A DNA stretch of 64,000 bases from JASJBU01 sp963797085 (GTDB taxonomy: Bacteria; Pseudomonadota; Gammaproteobacteria; Chromatiales; Chromatiaceae): assembly GCA_963797085.1 (NCBI GenBank), contig CAWCOA010000004.1, forward strand, positions 372,001 through 436,000, in the 5' to 3' direction. Positions 8,996-16,754 of this stretch are shown here, in pieces; position 1 is the stretch's first letter, and every line of letters begins with the position of its first letter. A program made the translations under genes and the position numbers. The notes under the pieces were generated by a model, which had not been told where the DNA came from, did no database searches, and worked only from the letters and a program-made list of their open reading frames with translations.

Positions 8996-10972
8996 ATGGA
9001 AAAAATACGTTTTCAGCAGCAACTTCAAGCCTACGACCAATGGAAGGCAAATGTCATAAACACCATTGAGGAATATGCCCCCTGGCTGGAAGAAAATGAC
9101 ATGTCTACTCCCGACATGCTACAGAACATCGAACATACGCTGAAAGCTTTGAAAAGCGACAAACTGACCATCGCCTTTGTTGCTGAATTTTCCCGTGGCA
9201 AGACTGAATTAATCAACGCCATCTTCTTTGCGGACTACGGACGGCGCCTGTTACCGTCAGATGCCGGACGCACCACCATGTGCCCCACGGAAGTCTTCTA
9301 CGACAGTGACAGGAACGAATCATATCTTCGATTATTACCGATCGAGACTCGGTTACAAGATGTCACGCTGACGCAACTCAGAGATGACACCAAGCAATGG
9401 GTACACTACCCACTCGAGACTGAATCCGTTGAACAAATGGAGGCAGCACTCAGTGAGGTCGTACAAACAAAGTCTGTACCGCTTGACGAAGCGAAACGTT
9501 TGGGACTCTATAGCCCAGACCTCCATCCGCACCAGAAAAACCCACCAGAGACGATCGAGATCCCCAAGTGGCGTCATGCTCTGATCAGTTTCCCTCATCA
9601 CCTGTTGAAGCAAGGCCTCACAATACTCGACACCCCTGGACTGAATGCTCTAGGCACAGAACCGGAGCTCACCCTTAATATGCTGCCTTCAGCCCAGGCT
9701 GTACTGTTTGTCCTTGGGGCTGATACCGGGGTTACCCGGAGTGACATGGAGATATGGCAACACCACATCAAGGGCTTTCAAAGCGGCCGTCAACGAGGTT
9801 TGATGGTAGTGCTGAATAAAATCGACACGCTCTGGGATGATCTACGCGACGGCTCAGATGTACAGGACGCCATCCAGAAACAACAATTGGCAACCGGCAA
9901 AATGTTGGGGATTGCGCAAAACGCTGTCTTTCCGATATCCGCGCAAAAAGGGCTGCTGGCAAAAGTAAAGGATGACCAGGCTCTTTTGGATAAAAGTGGA
10001 CTGCTCAACCTGGAAAGCTACCTCGGAAATGATGTCCTCAATATCAAGCAACAGATCATCCTGGATACCGTTGGCGCAGATGTTGGGCAGATGCTCGACA
10101 ACAGTCGTAGTGTATTGTCGGGCAAGCTCACTAACACCAAACATCAGTTAGAGGAATTGGAGGAATTAAGCGGTAAAAGTGATGATGTTATTACCGGACT
10201 CATGGAGAAGACCCGCAAAGAACAATCACAATACATGCACGACGTGGATAGCTTTCAACAAAGTCGAAAGGAACTCAAACAGCAAGCCGACCAGTTAAAG
10301 AATATTCTAAACCTCGAAACTTTAGACAAAATTATTGAACGAAGCCGTCGTGAGATGAGCAATTCCTGGACGACAACAGGAATGAAATCCGCCATGAAAA
10401 ACCTTTTCGAAGAGATTCGGAAAAATATGCACGGCGTGGTCACTCAAAGCGAACAAACACGAAAACTAATCCGTTCGATCTATCGTACATTCCAAAACGA
10501 ACACGGGTTTTCGGTTGTACAACCTAAAATGTTCTCCATCGTAAAATATCGGGTTGAATTGGAACTCTTGCACCAAGAGGCGGAAGTCTTCAGGAATAGC
10601 CCTGTGACTACGATGATGGAACAAAATTTTGTCATCAAACGCTTTTTTTCTGCGCTGGTTAATCGCGCTAGAGATATTTTTAATCGGGCCGATACCGAGA
10701 TTGAGGCGTGGATTGTCTCAACACTTGAACCCCTTGTATTACAAATCCGAGATCACAAAGAGATGATGGAAAAGCGTCTCTCTAATCTCCAGAAAATCGG
10801 TCAATCACGAAACACGCTACAATATCGAATTCTGGAATTACAAGAGCAGTATACCGAAGTTGCTCATCAGCTTACCGCCCTACGCAATATGGCCAACAGG
10901 CTCAACAATAGTCAACCACTTAATTCCATTAATAGGCCAAAACCAAAGCTCGTCAAGCAGAATGTCTCTTGA
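8996..10972 (+). CDS. Dynamin-like large GTPase
   Basis: This 658-residue protein has an N-terminal dynamin-type GTPase domain: G1 FVAEFSRGKTE (residues about 61-71), a threonine-rich switch I in GRTTMCPTEV, G3 LDTPGLNALG near 211, and G4 VLNKIDTLWDD near 274. The remainder is long helical, coiled-coil-rich sequence with a basic, amphipathic stretch (FFSALVNRARDIF) that could be the membrane-contact region. Bacterial dynamin-like proteins remodel or protect membranes; the specific role here is not known. An unusual feature is the large helical segment after the GTPase with no transmembrane hairpin as in canonical bacterial dynamins. It sits inside the otherwise conserved yggU to DUF4426 neighbourhood. 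Confidence 0.85.
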   Translation: MEKIRFQQQLQAYDQWKANVINTIEEYAPWLEENDMSTPDMLQNIEHTLKALKSDKLTIAFVAEFSRGKTELINAIFFADYGRRLLPSDAGRTTMCPTEVFYDSDRNESYLRLLPIETRLQDVTLTQLRDDTKQWVHYPLETESVEQMEAALSEVVQTKSVPLDEAKRLGLYSPDLHPHQKNPPETIEIPKWRHALISFPHHLLKQGLTILDTPGLNALGTEPELTLNMLPSAQAVLFVLGADTGVTRSDMEIWQHHIKGFQSGRQRGLMVVLNKIDTLWDDLRDGSDVQDAIQKQQLATGKMLGIAQNAVFPISAQKGLLAKVKDDQALLDKSGLLNLESYLGNDVLNIKQQIILDTVGADVGQMLDNSRSVLSGKLTNTKHQLEELEELSGKSDDVITGLMEKTRKEQSQYMHDVDSFQQSRKELKQQADQLKNILNLETLDKIIERSRREMSNSWTTTGMKSAMKNLFEEIRKNMHGVVTQSEQTRKLIRSIYRTFQNEHGFSVVQPKMFSIVKYRVELELLHQEAEVFRNSPVTTMMEQNFVIKRFFSALVNRARDIFNRADTEIEAWIVSTLEPLVLQIRDHKEMMEKRLSNLQKIGQSRNTLQYRILELQEQYTEVAHQLTALRNMANRLNNSQPLNSINRPKPKLVKQNVS

Positions 10973-10994
10973 CCCACTCCGTAACTTACTATTA

Positions 10995-11136
10995 GGATCC
11001 TCCACAGACCTTTGCAGTTTTTGGGTACAACAAGACGCTTCCATTGGTTTATAAGTGAACTATGGAAAACCAAAACTATTTACTAGTGATAACAAATCCG
11101 TACCGGTCGAATAGGTCGGTAATTATTGGAGGATCC
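10995..11136 (+). promoter_or_regulatory. Possible ribosome-site-sequestering inverted repeat before the DUF4426 gene
   Basis: The nine bases GGATCCTCC at 10995-11003 are the exact reverse complement of GGAGGATCC at 11128-11136, which contains the Shine-Dalgarno of the gene starting at 11138. If both lie on one transcript, the pair could fold and hide the ribosome site. The arms are 124 bases apart and include a BamHI-type palindrome, so chance is possible. No -10/-35 pair was clear between them. Confidence 0.3.
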
Positions 11137-11137
11137 G

Positions 11138-11584
11138 ATGAGAATTATCAAGACCACTTTCTTGGGGCTATTTGCCATCCTACTGTTTACCTGTAATGCC
11201 TGGGCTGAAAACAGTACCAGCATTCCAGGGTATACCATACATCACAATGCCATACCCAGCGCATCACTAGATCCTGATGTCGCTGCTCAATATCGCATAC
11301 AACGCAGCAAATACCGGGGCATGATAAACGTGAGTGTACTGAAAGAAATCCCAAATACCATGGGTAAGCCTGTCGACGCTATCGTGATGGCAAAGGCTAC
11401 TAATATTCGGGGTCAGCTGATCAGTATACCCATGCGCAGGGTAACTGAAGGAGAGGCCATCTATTTCATTGGTGAATTTAGAATCGCTGACCAGGAAACA
11501 CTTAATTTCGAGCTGCAAATCAAGCCAAAAGGTGAGTCACGCTTCCACAAGGCGCACCTCTCCCAGCAATTTTTTATTGACTAG
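11138..11584 (+). CDS. DUF4426 family secreted protein
   Basis: This protein has 148 residues, with a cleavable signal peptide ending near CNAWA. The mature part matches DUF4426: YTIHHNAIPSASLDPDVAAQ, RSKYRGMINVSVLK, and a C-terminal strand ending in QQFFID. The family is periplasmic, predicted beta-sandwich, of unknown role, and in many gammaproteobacteria lies after yggU-metX-metW. ATG 11138 is chosen because GGAGGATCC precedes it at ideal spacing; an in-frame TTG at 11126 would include the ribosome site in the coding sequence. Transcription ends at a strong hairpin shared with argG. Confidence 0.85.
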   Translation: MRIIKTTFLGLFAILLFTCNAWAENSTSIPGYTIHHNAIPSASLDPDVAAQYRIQRSKYRGMINVSVLKEIPNTMGKPVDAIVMAKATNIRGQLISIPMRRVTEGEAIYFIGEFRIADQETLNFELQIKPKGESRFHKAHLSQQFFID

Positions 11585-11724
11585 GTTAAGAGCAATTCAA
11601 GACTGCCTGTTCATGCACTATTTCGTGCTATCAACAAGTTCAATCAGACAAGAATCGACTTCAAGGTTTGCCTGAATCCTTAGTTGGCGGGAAAACCATA
11701 CTTTGCCACTAACTTATCCAGTCT

Positions 11725-11757
11725 GGCTGTCCTAGAAACAAAAAATCTAGGACAGCC
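11725..11757. terminator. Bidirectional terminator between DUF4426 gene and argG
   Basis: A perfect 12-bp stem (GGCTGTCCTAGA / TCTAGGACAGCC) encloses a nine-base A-rich loop. It is positioned between two convergent genes and followed on the plus side by CTTTCATTATT. It probably ends both transcripts. Confidence 0.8.
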
Positions 11758-11773
11758 CTTTCATTATTGATGA

Positions 11774-12997
11774 TTATTTTGTGTGCTTGGCAGATGCAAC
11801 GCGAAGTCGCAATGCGTTCAACTTGATAAAGCCTTCCGCATCCTGCTGATTATACGCACCCGCATCATCTTCAAATGTGGCAATTGATTCGTCAAACAGG
11901 CTGTTAGCTTCTGATTTACGCCCAACTACATTGACGTTCCCCTTGTAAAGCTTAAGCCGTACAACACCGTTGACCACCTGTTGAGTTTGATCAATTGCAG
12001 CCTGCAACATTTCTCTCTCAGGCGCAAACCAATATCCGTTATAGATTAATTTTGCATAACGGGGCATCAGCTCATCCTTCAAATGCGCTGCCTCGCGATC
12101 GAGTGTCAAAGACTCCATGGCTCTATGTGCCTTTAGCAAGATGGTGCCACCGGGCGTTTCATAACAGCCTCGGGATTTCATCCCCACGTAGCGATTCTCT
12201 ACTATATCGGCCCGCCCAATTCCATTCTTACCACCTAGTTTATTGAGGGCAGCCAAGACGCCTGCCGGTGTCATGGATTCCCCATCAATAGCTACCACAT
12301 CACCTTTTTCGAAACTCAATTCAATATAGGTCGCCTCGTCAGGAGCCTGCTCAGGAGATACCGACCAACGCCACATATCATTTCCTGGTTCGACCCAGGG
12401 GTCTTCAAGATCATAGCCTTCATAGGAGATATGCAGGAGATTAGCGTCCATCGAGTAAGGTGATTTGTTACCCTCCCGTTTCATCTCTATCGGAATTCCA
12501 TGGGTTTCCGCATAAGCAAGTAATTTTTCGCGGGATGTGAGATCCCATTCCCGCCAGGGTGCAATGATCTTGATGTCTGGACGCAAAGCATAAGCACTGA
12601 GTTCAAAACGCACTTGATCATTACCCTTTCCGGTAGCACCATGAGAGATCGCGTCAGCCCCCGTCTCATTGGCAATCTCAATCAAACGCTTTGCGATCAG
12701 TGGCCGCGCAATAGATGTTCCCAGAAGGTATTCACCTTCGTATATCGCATTCGCTCGAAACATTGGATAAACATAGTCACGGACAAACTCTTCCGTAAGG
12801 TCTTCGATGTATATTTCCTTGATGCCTGCCGCTTCCGCCTTCCCTCTAACCGGATCGACCTCATCCCCCTGACCGATATCTGCGGTAAAGGTCACCACTT
12901 CACATTGATATTCGTCCTGCAGCCATTTGACGATTATGGAGGTATCCAATCCTCCGGAGTAGGCTAGTACAACTTTCTTAACGCCGTCTTTGGACAT
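11774..12997 (-). CDS. argG: Argininosuccinate synthase
   Basis: This 407-residue enzyme ligates citrulline and aspartate with ATP to form argininosuccinate in arginine synthesis. The ATP pyrophosphatase loop LAYSGGLDTSIIVKWL is at the N-terminus. ISHGATGKGNDQVRFEL and the C-terminal GRKSEANSLFDESIATFE are family blocks. Length is typical for the bacterial type 1 enzyme. The start at 12997 (MSKDGVKK) has GGAGAAGAAG before it; the in-frame ATG at 13024 would add nine non-conserved residues and overlap the hairpin. It is downstream of ilvC on the same strand, separated by a terminator-like hairpin. Confidence 0.97.
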   Translation of the reverse strand: MSKDGVKKVVLAYSGGLDTSIIVKWLQDEYQCEVVTFTADIGQGDEVDPVRGKAEAAGIKEIYIEDLTEEFVRDYVYPMFRANAIYEGEYLLGTSIARPLIAKRLIEIANETGADAISHGATGKGNDQVRFELSAYALRPDIKIIAPWREWDLTSREKLLAYAETHGIPIEMKREGNKSPYSMDANLLHISYEGYDLEDPWVEPGNDMWRWSVSPEQAPDEATYIELSFEKGDVVAIDGESMTPAGVLAALNKLGGKNGIGRADIVENRYVGMKSRGCYETPGGTILLKAHRAMESLTLDREAAHLKDELMPRYAKLIYNGYWFAPEREMLQAAIDQTQQVVNGVVRLKLYKGNVNVVGRKSEANSLFDESIATFEDDAGAYNQQDAEGFIKLNALRLRVASAKHTK

Positions 12998-13018
12998 CTT
13001 CTTCTCCGAAAACACAAA

Positions 13019-13040
13019 CGCCAACCCTGATGGGTTGGCG
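13019..13040 (-). terminator. Terminator after ilvC / leader hairpin of argG
   Basis: The perfect inverted repeat CGCCAACCC-TGAT-GGGTTGGCG is followed on the minus strand by TTTGTGTTTT. It lies 30 bases past the ilvC stop and only about 20 bases before the argG start. Its position suggests either simple termination with the argG promoter overlapping, or partial read-through into argG. Confidence 0.7.
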
Positions 13041-13070
13041 ATTTAAATAATGTCGAACTAATGCTTTAAA

Positions 13071-14087
13071 TCAGTTCTTTTCTTTGTCAACAATCTTCTT
13101 GATCCAGGGCATCATACCCCGCAGCCGCTCACCAACCTGCTCGATTGGATGCTCTGCATTCAAGCGGCGATTGGCAGTCATTGAAGGATAATTAAGCTGA
13201 CCCTCCATCACGAACTGCTTGGCATATTCGCCGGTCTGAATATTATGCAGGGCCGCCTTCATTGCAGCGCGGCTCTGATCGTTAATAACTCGCGAACCAG
13301 TCACATACTCTCCATACTCTGCGTTGTTGGAGATAGAATAGTTCATGTTCGCAATGCCACCCTCATACATCAGGTCGACAATCAGCTTGAGCTCGTGCAG
13401 GCATTCGAAATAGGCCATTTCTGGCGCGTAGCCTGCCTCGGTGAGAGTTTCAAACCCAGCCTTTACCAATTCGACTGCTCCGCCACATAACACGGCTTGC
13501 TCGCCAAACAGGTCTGTTTCTGTCTCGTCCTTGAATGTAGTTTCAATAATGCCAGTACGGCCACCGCCAATCGCAGAAGCGTAAGACAATGCTGTCTCCT
13601 TAGCCGTGCCGGTTGCATCCTGGTAAATAGCAACCAAATCAGGAATACCACCACCCTTTTCAAACTCACTACGCACTGTGTGACCAGGCGCCTTGGGTGC
13701 AATCATGATCACATCCAGATCCTCCCGCGGAACGACCTGATTGTAATGAATGGCAAAACCATGGGCGAATGCCAGGGTGGCTCCATTCTTGATATTAGGT
13801 GCAATTTGATCACGGTACAGAGTTGACTGAAACTCATCTGGCGCCAAGATCATCACCACATCGGATTCTTGTACGGATTCCTCAATTGACTTTACGGTAA
13901 GCCCTGTATTCTGTGCCTTCAGCGCAGATGGAGAACCCTCACGCAGACCAACAATGACATTGACGCCAGAGTCTTTCAAATTGTTGGCGTGGGCATGCCC
14001 CTGGGAGCCATAACCAATAATACTGACCGTCTTACCCTTAATAATTGAGAGATCACAGTCTTTGTCGTAGTAAACGTTAATAGCCAT
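13071..14087 (-). CDS. ilvC: Ketol-acid reductoisomerase (NADP+), class I
   Basis: This 338-residue enzyme converts acetolactate or acetohydroxybutyrate to the dihydroxy acid in valine, leucine and isoleucine synthesis. The Rossmann motif is SIIGYGSQGHAHANNLKDSG. The C-terminal knotted helical domain carries the Mg-binding acidic residues in ETETDLFGEQAVLCGG and FECLHELKLIVDLMYEGG. Length is that of class I enzymes. It is downstream of ilvH by 102 bases, forming ilvB-ilvH-ilvC. Confidence 0.97.
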   Translation of the reverse strand: MAINVYYDKDCDLSIIKGKTVSIIGYGSQGHAHANNLKDSGVNVIVGLREGSPSALKAQNTGLTVKSIEESVQESDVVMILAPDEFQSTLYRDQIAPNIKNGATLAFAHGFAIHYNQVVPREDLDVIMIAPKAPGHTVRSEFEKGGGIPDLVAIYQDATGTAKETALSYASAIGGGRTGIIETTFKDETETDLFGEQAVLCGGAVELVKAGFETLTEAGYAPEMAYFECLHELKLIVDLMYEGGIANMNYSISNNAEYGEYVTGSRVINDQSRAAMKAALHNIQTGEYAKQFVMEGQLNYPSMTANRRLNAEHPIEQVGERLRGMMPWIKKIVDKEKN

Positions 14088-14189
14088 GTTGAATCCTTGG
14101 AATTTTTTTCGACTCTAGTTCTGGTATTTGCCAGATAATGCTTCAACCCATCCAACAAACATAATTATGAAAACGAGTTACCTGGACGC

Positions 14190-14681
14190 TCAGATACCCA
14201 ACCCTTTTGGGCCTCTGGCAATACCTGATGGGCCTGTACGCACCACCTCTACAATCAGATCGTCATTTACTGCCTCGACAAATGCATCAAGCTTGCATGC
14301 AGCACCTGTCAGCTCAATAATGTAGCTGGTTTCCGTCACATCGATGATCTTACCGCGAAATATATCTACCAGACGCTTCATCTCATCACGTTGCGTGCGT
14401 TCAGCGCGCACCTTGATCATCATCATCTCACGCTCCAGGTGCGAGCCTTCCGAGAGATCCACAAGTTTGATTACATCAATCAGTTTATTCAGTTGTTTGG
14501 TGATCTGTTCAACGATCTCATCGCTGCCCCGAGTCACAAGGGTCATACGGGAGAGACTGGGGTCTTGGGTCGGCGCAACTGTCAATGACTCGATATTATA
14601 ACCACGCGCAGTGAACAAACCGGACACCCTTGAAAGCGCCCCGGATTCATTTTCCATTAGGATTGAAATAATATGCCGCAT
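14190..14681 (-). CDS. ilvH: Acetolactate synthase small (regulatory) subunit
   Basis: This 163-residue subunit activates the catalytic subunit and confers feedback inhibition by valine. An N-terminal ACT domain begins RHIISILMENESGALSRVSG and includes RGYNIESLTVAPT. The second domain (about residues 85-160) has the family segment IELTGAACKLDAFVE. Its ATG overlaps the ilvB stop as ATGA, so the two subunits are translationally coupled, which helps keep the subunits in ratio. Confidence 0.96.
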   Translation of the reverse strand: MRHIISILMENESGALSRVSGLFTARGYNIESLTVAPTQDPSLSRMTLVTRGSDEIVEQITKQLNKLIDVIKLVDLSEGSHLEREMMMIKVRAERTQRDEMKRLVDIFRGKIIDVTETSYIIELTGAACKLDAFVEAVNDDLIVEVVRTGPSGIARGPKGLGI

Positions 14682-16399
14682 CAGATCATCTCGCTTTCAG
14701 GTGACAGATACATCTCATGCTGGCCCTTACCGGCAGCAATCATTGGATAGACATTCTCTGCCGGGTCCACTACCACATCCATAAAGACCAGACGGTCTTT
14801 CATTCCCATGGCCTCTTGCATGGCGGATTCCAAATCTTTAGATTTATCGATTCGCATGCCGACGTGTCCATATGCCTCAGCCAGCTTTACAAAATCAGGC
14901 GTCACGCTCATGCCAGACTGAGAATATCTACTGTCGTAAAAGAATTCTTGCCATTGACGCACCATGCCCATGTAACCATTGTTGAGCAGGATTATCTTAA
15001 TCGGCAAATCATACTGGAGACAGGTAGCGAGTTCCTGAATACACATCTGGATGCTTGACTCGCCCGTAATGCAGGCTACAGTGGCGCCAGGATGAGCCAT
15101 CTGCACACCTATTGCTGCAGGCAAACCAAATCCCATAGTGCCCAGTCCACCCGAGTTAATCCAACGGCGAGGTTTATCGAACTGGTAAAACTGGGCCGCA
15201 AACATCTGATGCTGCCCAACATCAGAAGTGACAAAAGCATCGCCTTTAGTCGCCCTGTACAAAACTTCAACCGCATACTGAGGTTTAATCAACTTGCTCT
15301 TACTGTCGTATTTCAGGCAATCCATAGATCGCCATTTGCCAATCTGCTCCCACCAGAGCTTCAATGTTGCCTTATCCGGCTTCTTTTTATGCTCCTTCAC
15401 CACCTTGAGCATATCCCTGAGCACCTGCTTCACCGGGCCGACAATGGGTATATCGACCTTTACATTTTTCGAAATGGAAGCAGGATCTATATCAATATGT
15501 ATGATCTTTGCATTCGGACAAAACTGCTTCACGTGGCCCGTCACCCTGTCATCAAAACGGGCACCGACAGCAATCAGCACATCTGTCTCGTGCATTGCCA
15601 TGTTGGCCTCATATGTGCCATGCATACCCAGCATCCCAATAAAGTGCTCACCGGTGCCCGGATACGCACCCAATCCCATCAATGTCTGGGTAATTGGGTA
15701 GTTGAGTTCGTCCACCAACTCTGTTAGCGGCTTTGACGCATCTCCCAGAACCACTCCCCCTCCGGTGTAGAATACCGGGCGTTCGGCGGTAAGCATGACG
15801 TCGACTGCTTTCTTGATCTGGCCCAGATGCCCCTTGAGCACCGGGTTGTAGGAGCGCATCTTTATCTTTTTAGGATATTCGTAGGCGATCTTGACCCCTG
15901 GGTCGGTTATGTCTTTGGGGATGTCGATCACCACTGGACCCGGACGGCCGGTTGTCGCGATGTAGAAGGCCTTTTTAATGGTTACTGCGAGATCTTCCAC
16001 TCGCTTGACAAGAAAATTGTGTTTCACGCAGGGGCGAGTGATACCGATTGTATCCGCCTCTTGAAAGGCGTCACTGCCAATCACGGGAGTCGGAACCTGA
16101 CCGGTTAACACCACCATAGGAATAGAGTCCATATAAGCAGTGGCAATACCCGTCACGGCATTTGTTGCGCCCGGGCCAGAGGTCACCAGCGCTACTCCGG
16201 GCTTTCCCGTGGAACGGGCGTAGCCATCCGCCGCATGGGCAGCACCCTGCTCATGGCGTACCAAAATATGTTTTACATCATCCTGCTTAAAAATCGCGTC
16301 ATAGATATGCAGTACGGCCCCTCCGGGGTAACCAAACACATGCTCCACGCCTTCATCTTTCAAGCACTGAACGACGATCTCGCCACCACTCAATTCCAC
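14681..16399 (-). CDS. ilvB: Acetolactate synthase large (catalytic) subunit
   Basis: This thiamine-diphosphate enzyme of about 572 residues condenses pyruvate with pyruvate or 2-oxobutyrate. N-terminal VFGYPGGAVLHIYDA and HEQGAAHAADGYAR contain the catalytic Glu region. The central FAD/regulatory domain follows, then the ThDP motif ending in NNGYMGMVRQWQEFFY. I place the start at GTG 16399 (then ELSGGEIVVQCL). It has GGGGAGG eight bases upstream, and other family members begin MELSGAE-like at this point. In-frame ATG 16429 and TTG 16441 lack ribosome sites and give non-conserved residues. Confidence 0.93.
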   Translation of the reverse strand: MELSGGEIVVQCLKDEGVEHVFGYPGGAVLHIYDAIFKQDDVKHILVRHEQGAAHAADGYARSTGKPGVALVTSGPGATNAVTGIATAYMDSIPMVVLTGQVPTPVIGSDAFQEADTIGITRPCVKHNFLVKRVEDLAVTIKKAFYIATTGRPGPVVIDIPKDITDPGVKIAYEYPKKIKMRSYNPVLKGHLGQIKKAVDVMLTAERPVFYTGGGVVLGDASKPLTELVDELNYPITQTLMGLGAYPGTGEHFIGMLGMHGTYEANMAMHETDVLIAVGARFDDRVTGHVKQFCPNAKIIHIDIDPASISKNVKVDIPIVGPVKQVLRDMLKVVKEHKKKPDKATLKLWWEQIGKWRSMDCLKYDSKSKLIKPQYAVEVLYRATKGDAFVTSDVGQHQMFAAQFYQFDKPRRWINSGGLGTMGFGLPAAIGVQMAHPGATVACITGESSIQMCIQELATCLQYDLPIKIILLNNGYMGMVRQWQEFFYDSRYSQSGMSVTPDFVKLAEAYGHVGMRIDKSKDLESAMQEAMGMKDRLVFMDVVVDPAENVYPMIAAGKGQHEMYLSPESEMI

Positions 16400-16754
16400 T
16401 TTGGGAACCTCCCCACCAGACCGAATCATACCGGCTGACAATTTTTATACCGAAACATTACAAAATACTAATAGAACTCTGACAGGTCAAGCAGACTTTC
16501 TCTGAAAAATCCCTCAGACCCACTCATATGCAAAGGTCATTCAACAATAAGCCTTACTCCAGGCTGTTCTCCAGCATTCCATAAAGACCCTAAATGTGAT
16601 GCCTGCCCCCAGTCCGAGTGAAGGGCTTCATACTCCAGCACAAGAGCATTTTTAGTGTGAAACACGTCTGGTCGAACTGTGAATACAGGCATGGATGAGA
16701 TCCGGTATTAGACATACAACCAGTAGACTAGAAACGAATCAATGTAGCAGTAAC
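16400..16754. other. Divergent intergenic region ilvB / modular lipoprotein
   Basis: About 355 bases hold the ilvB promoter on the minus side. The control region of the lipoprotein gene at 16755 must also lie here. I found no convincing plus-strand promoter, and the ribosome site before 16755 is weak. No coding sequence or strong repeat was seen. Confidence 0.5.
16462..16490 (-). promoter_or_regulatory. Candidate sigma-70 promoter of ilvBHC
   Basis: On the minus strand TTGACC (16485-16490) is followed after 17 bases by TATTTT (16462-16467), giving a start point near 16455 and a leader of about 55 bases to the GTG start. No leader peptide rich in Ile, Val or Leu codons and no terminator was seen between promoter and gene, so classical attenuation is not supported. 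Confidence 0.45.
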
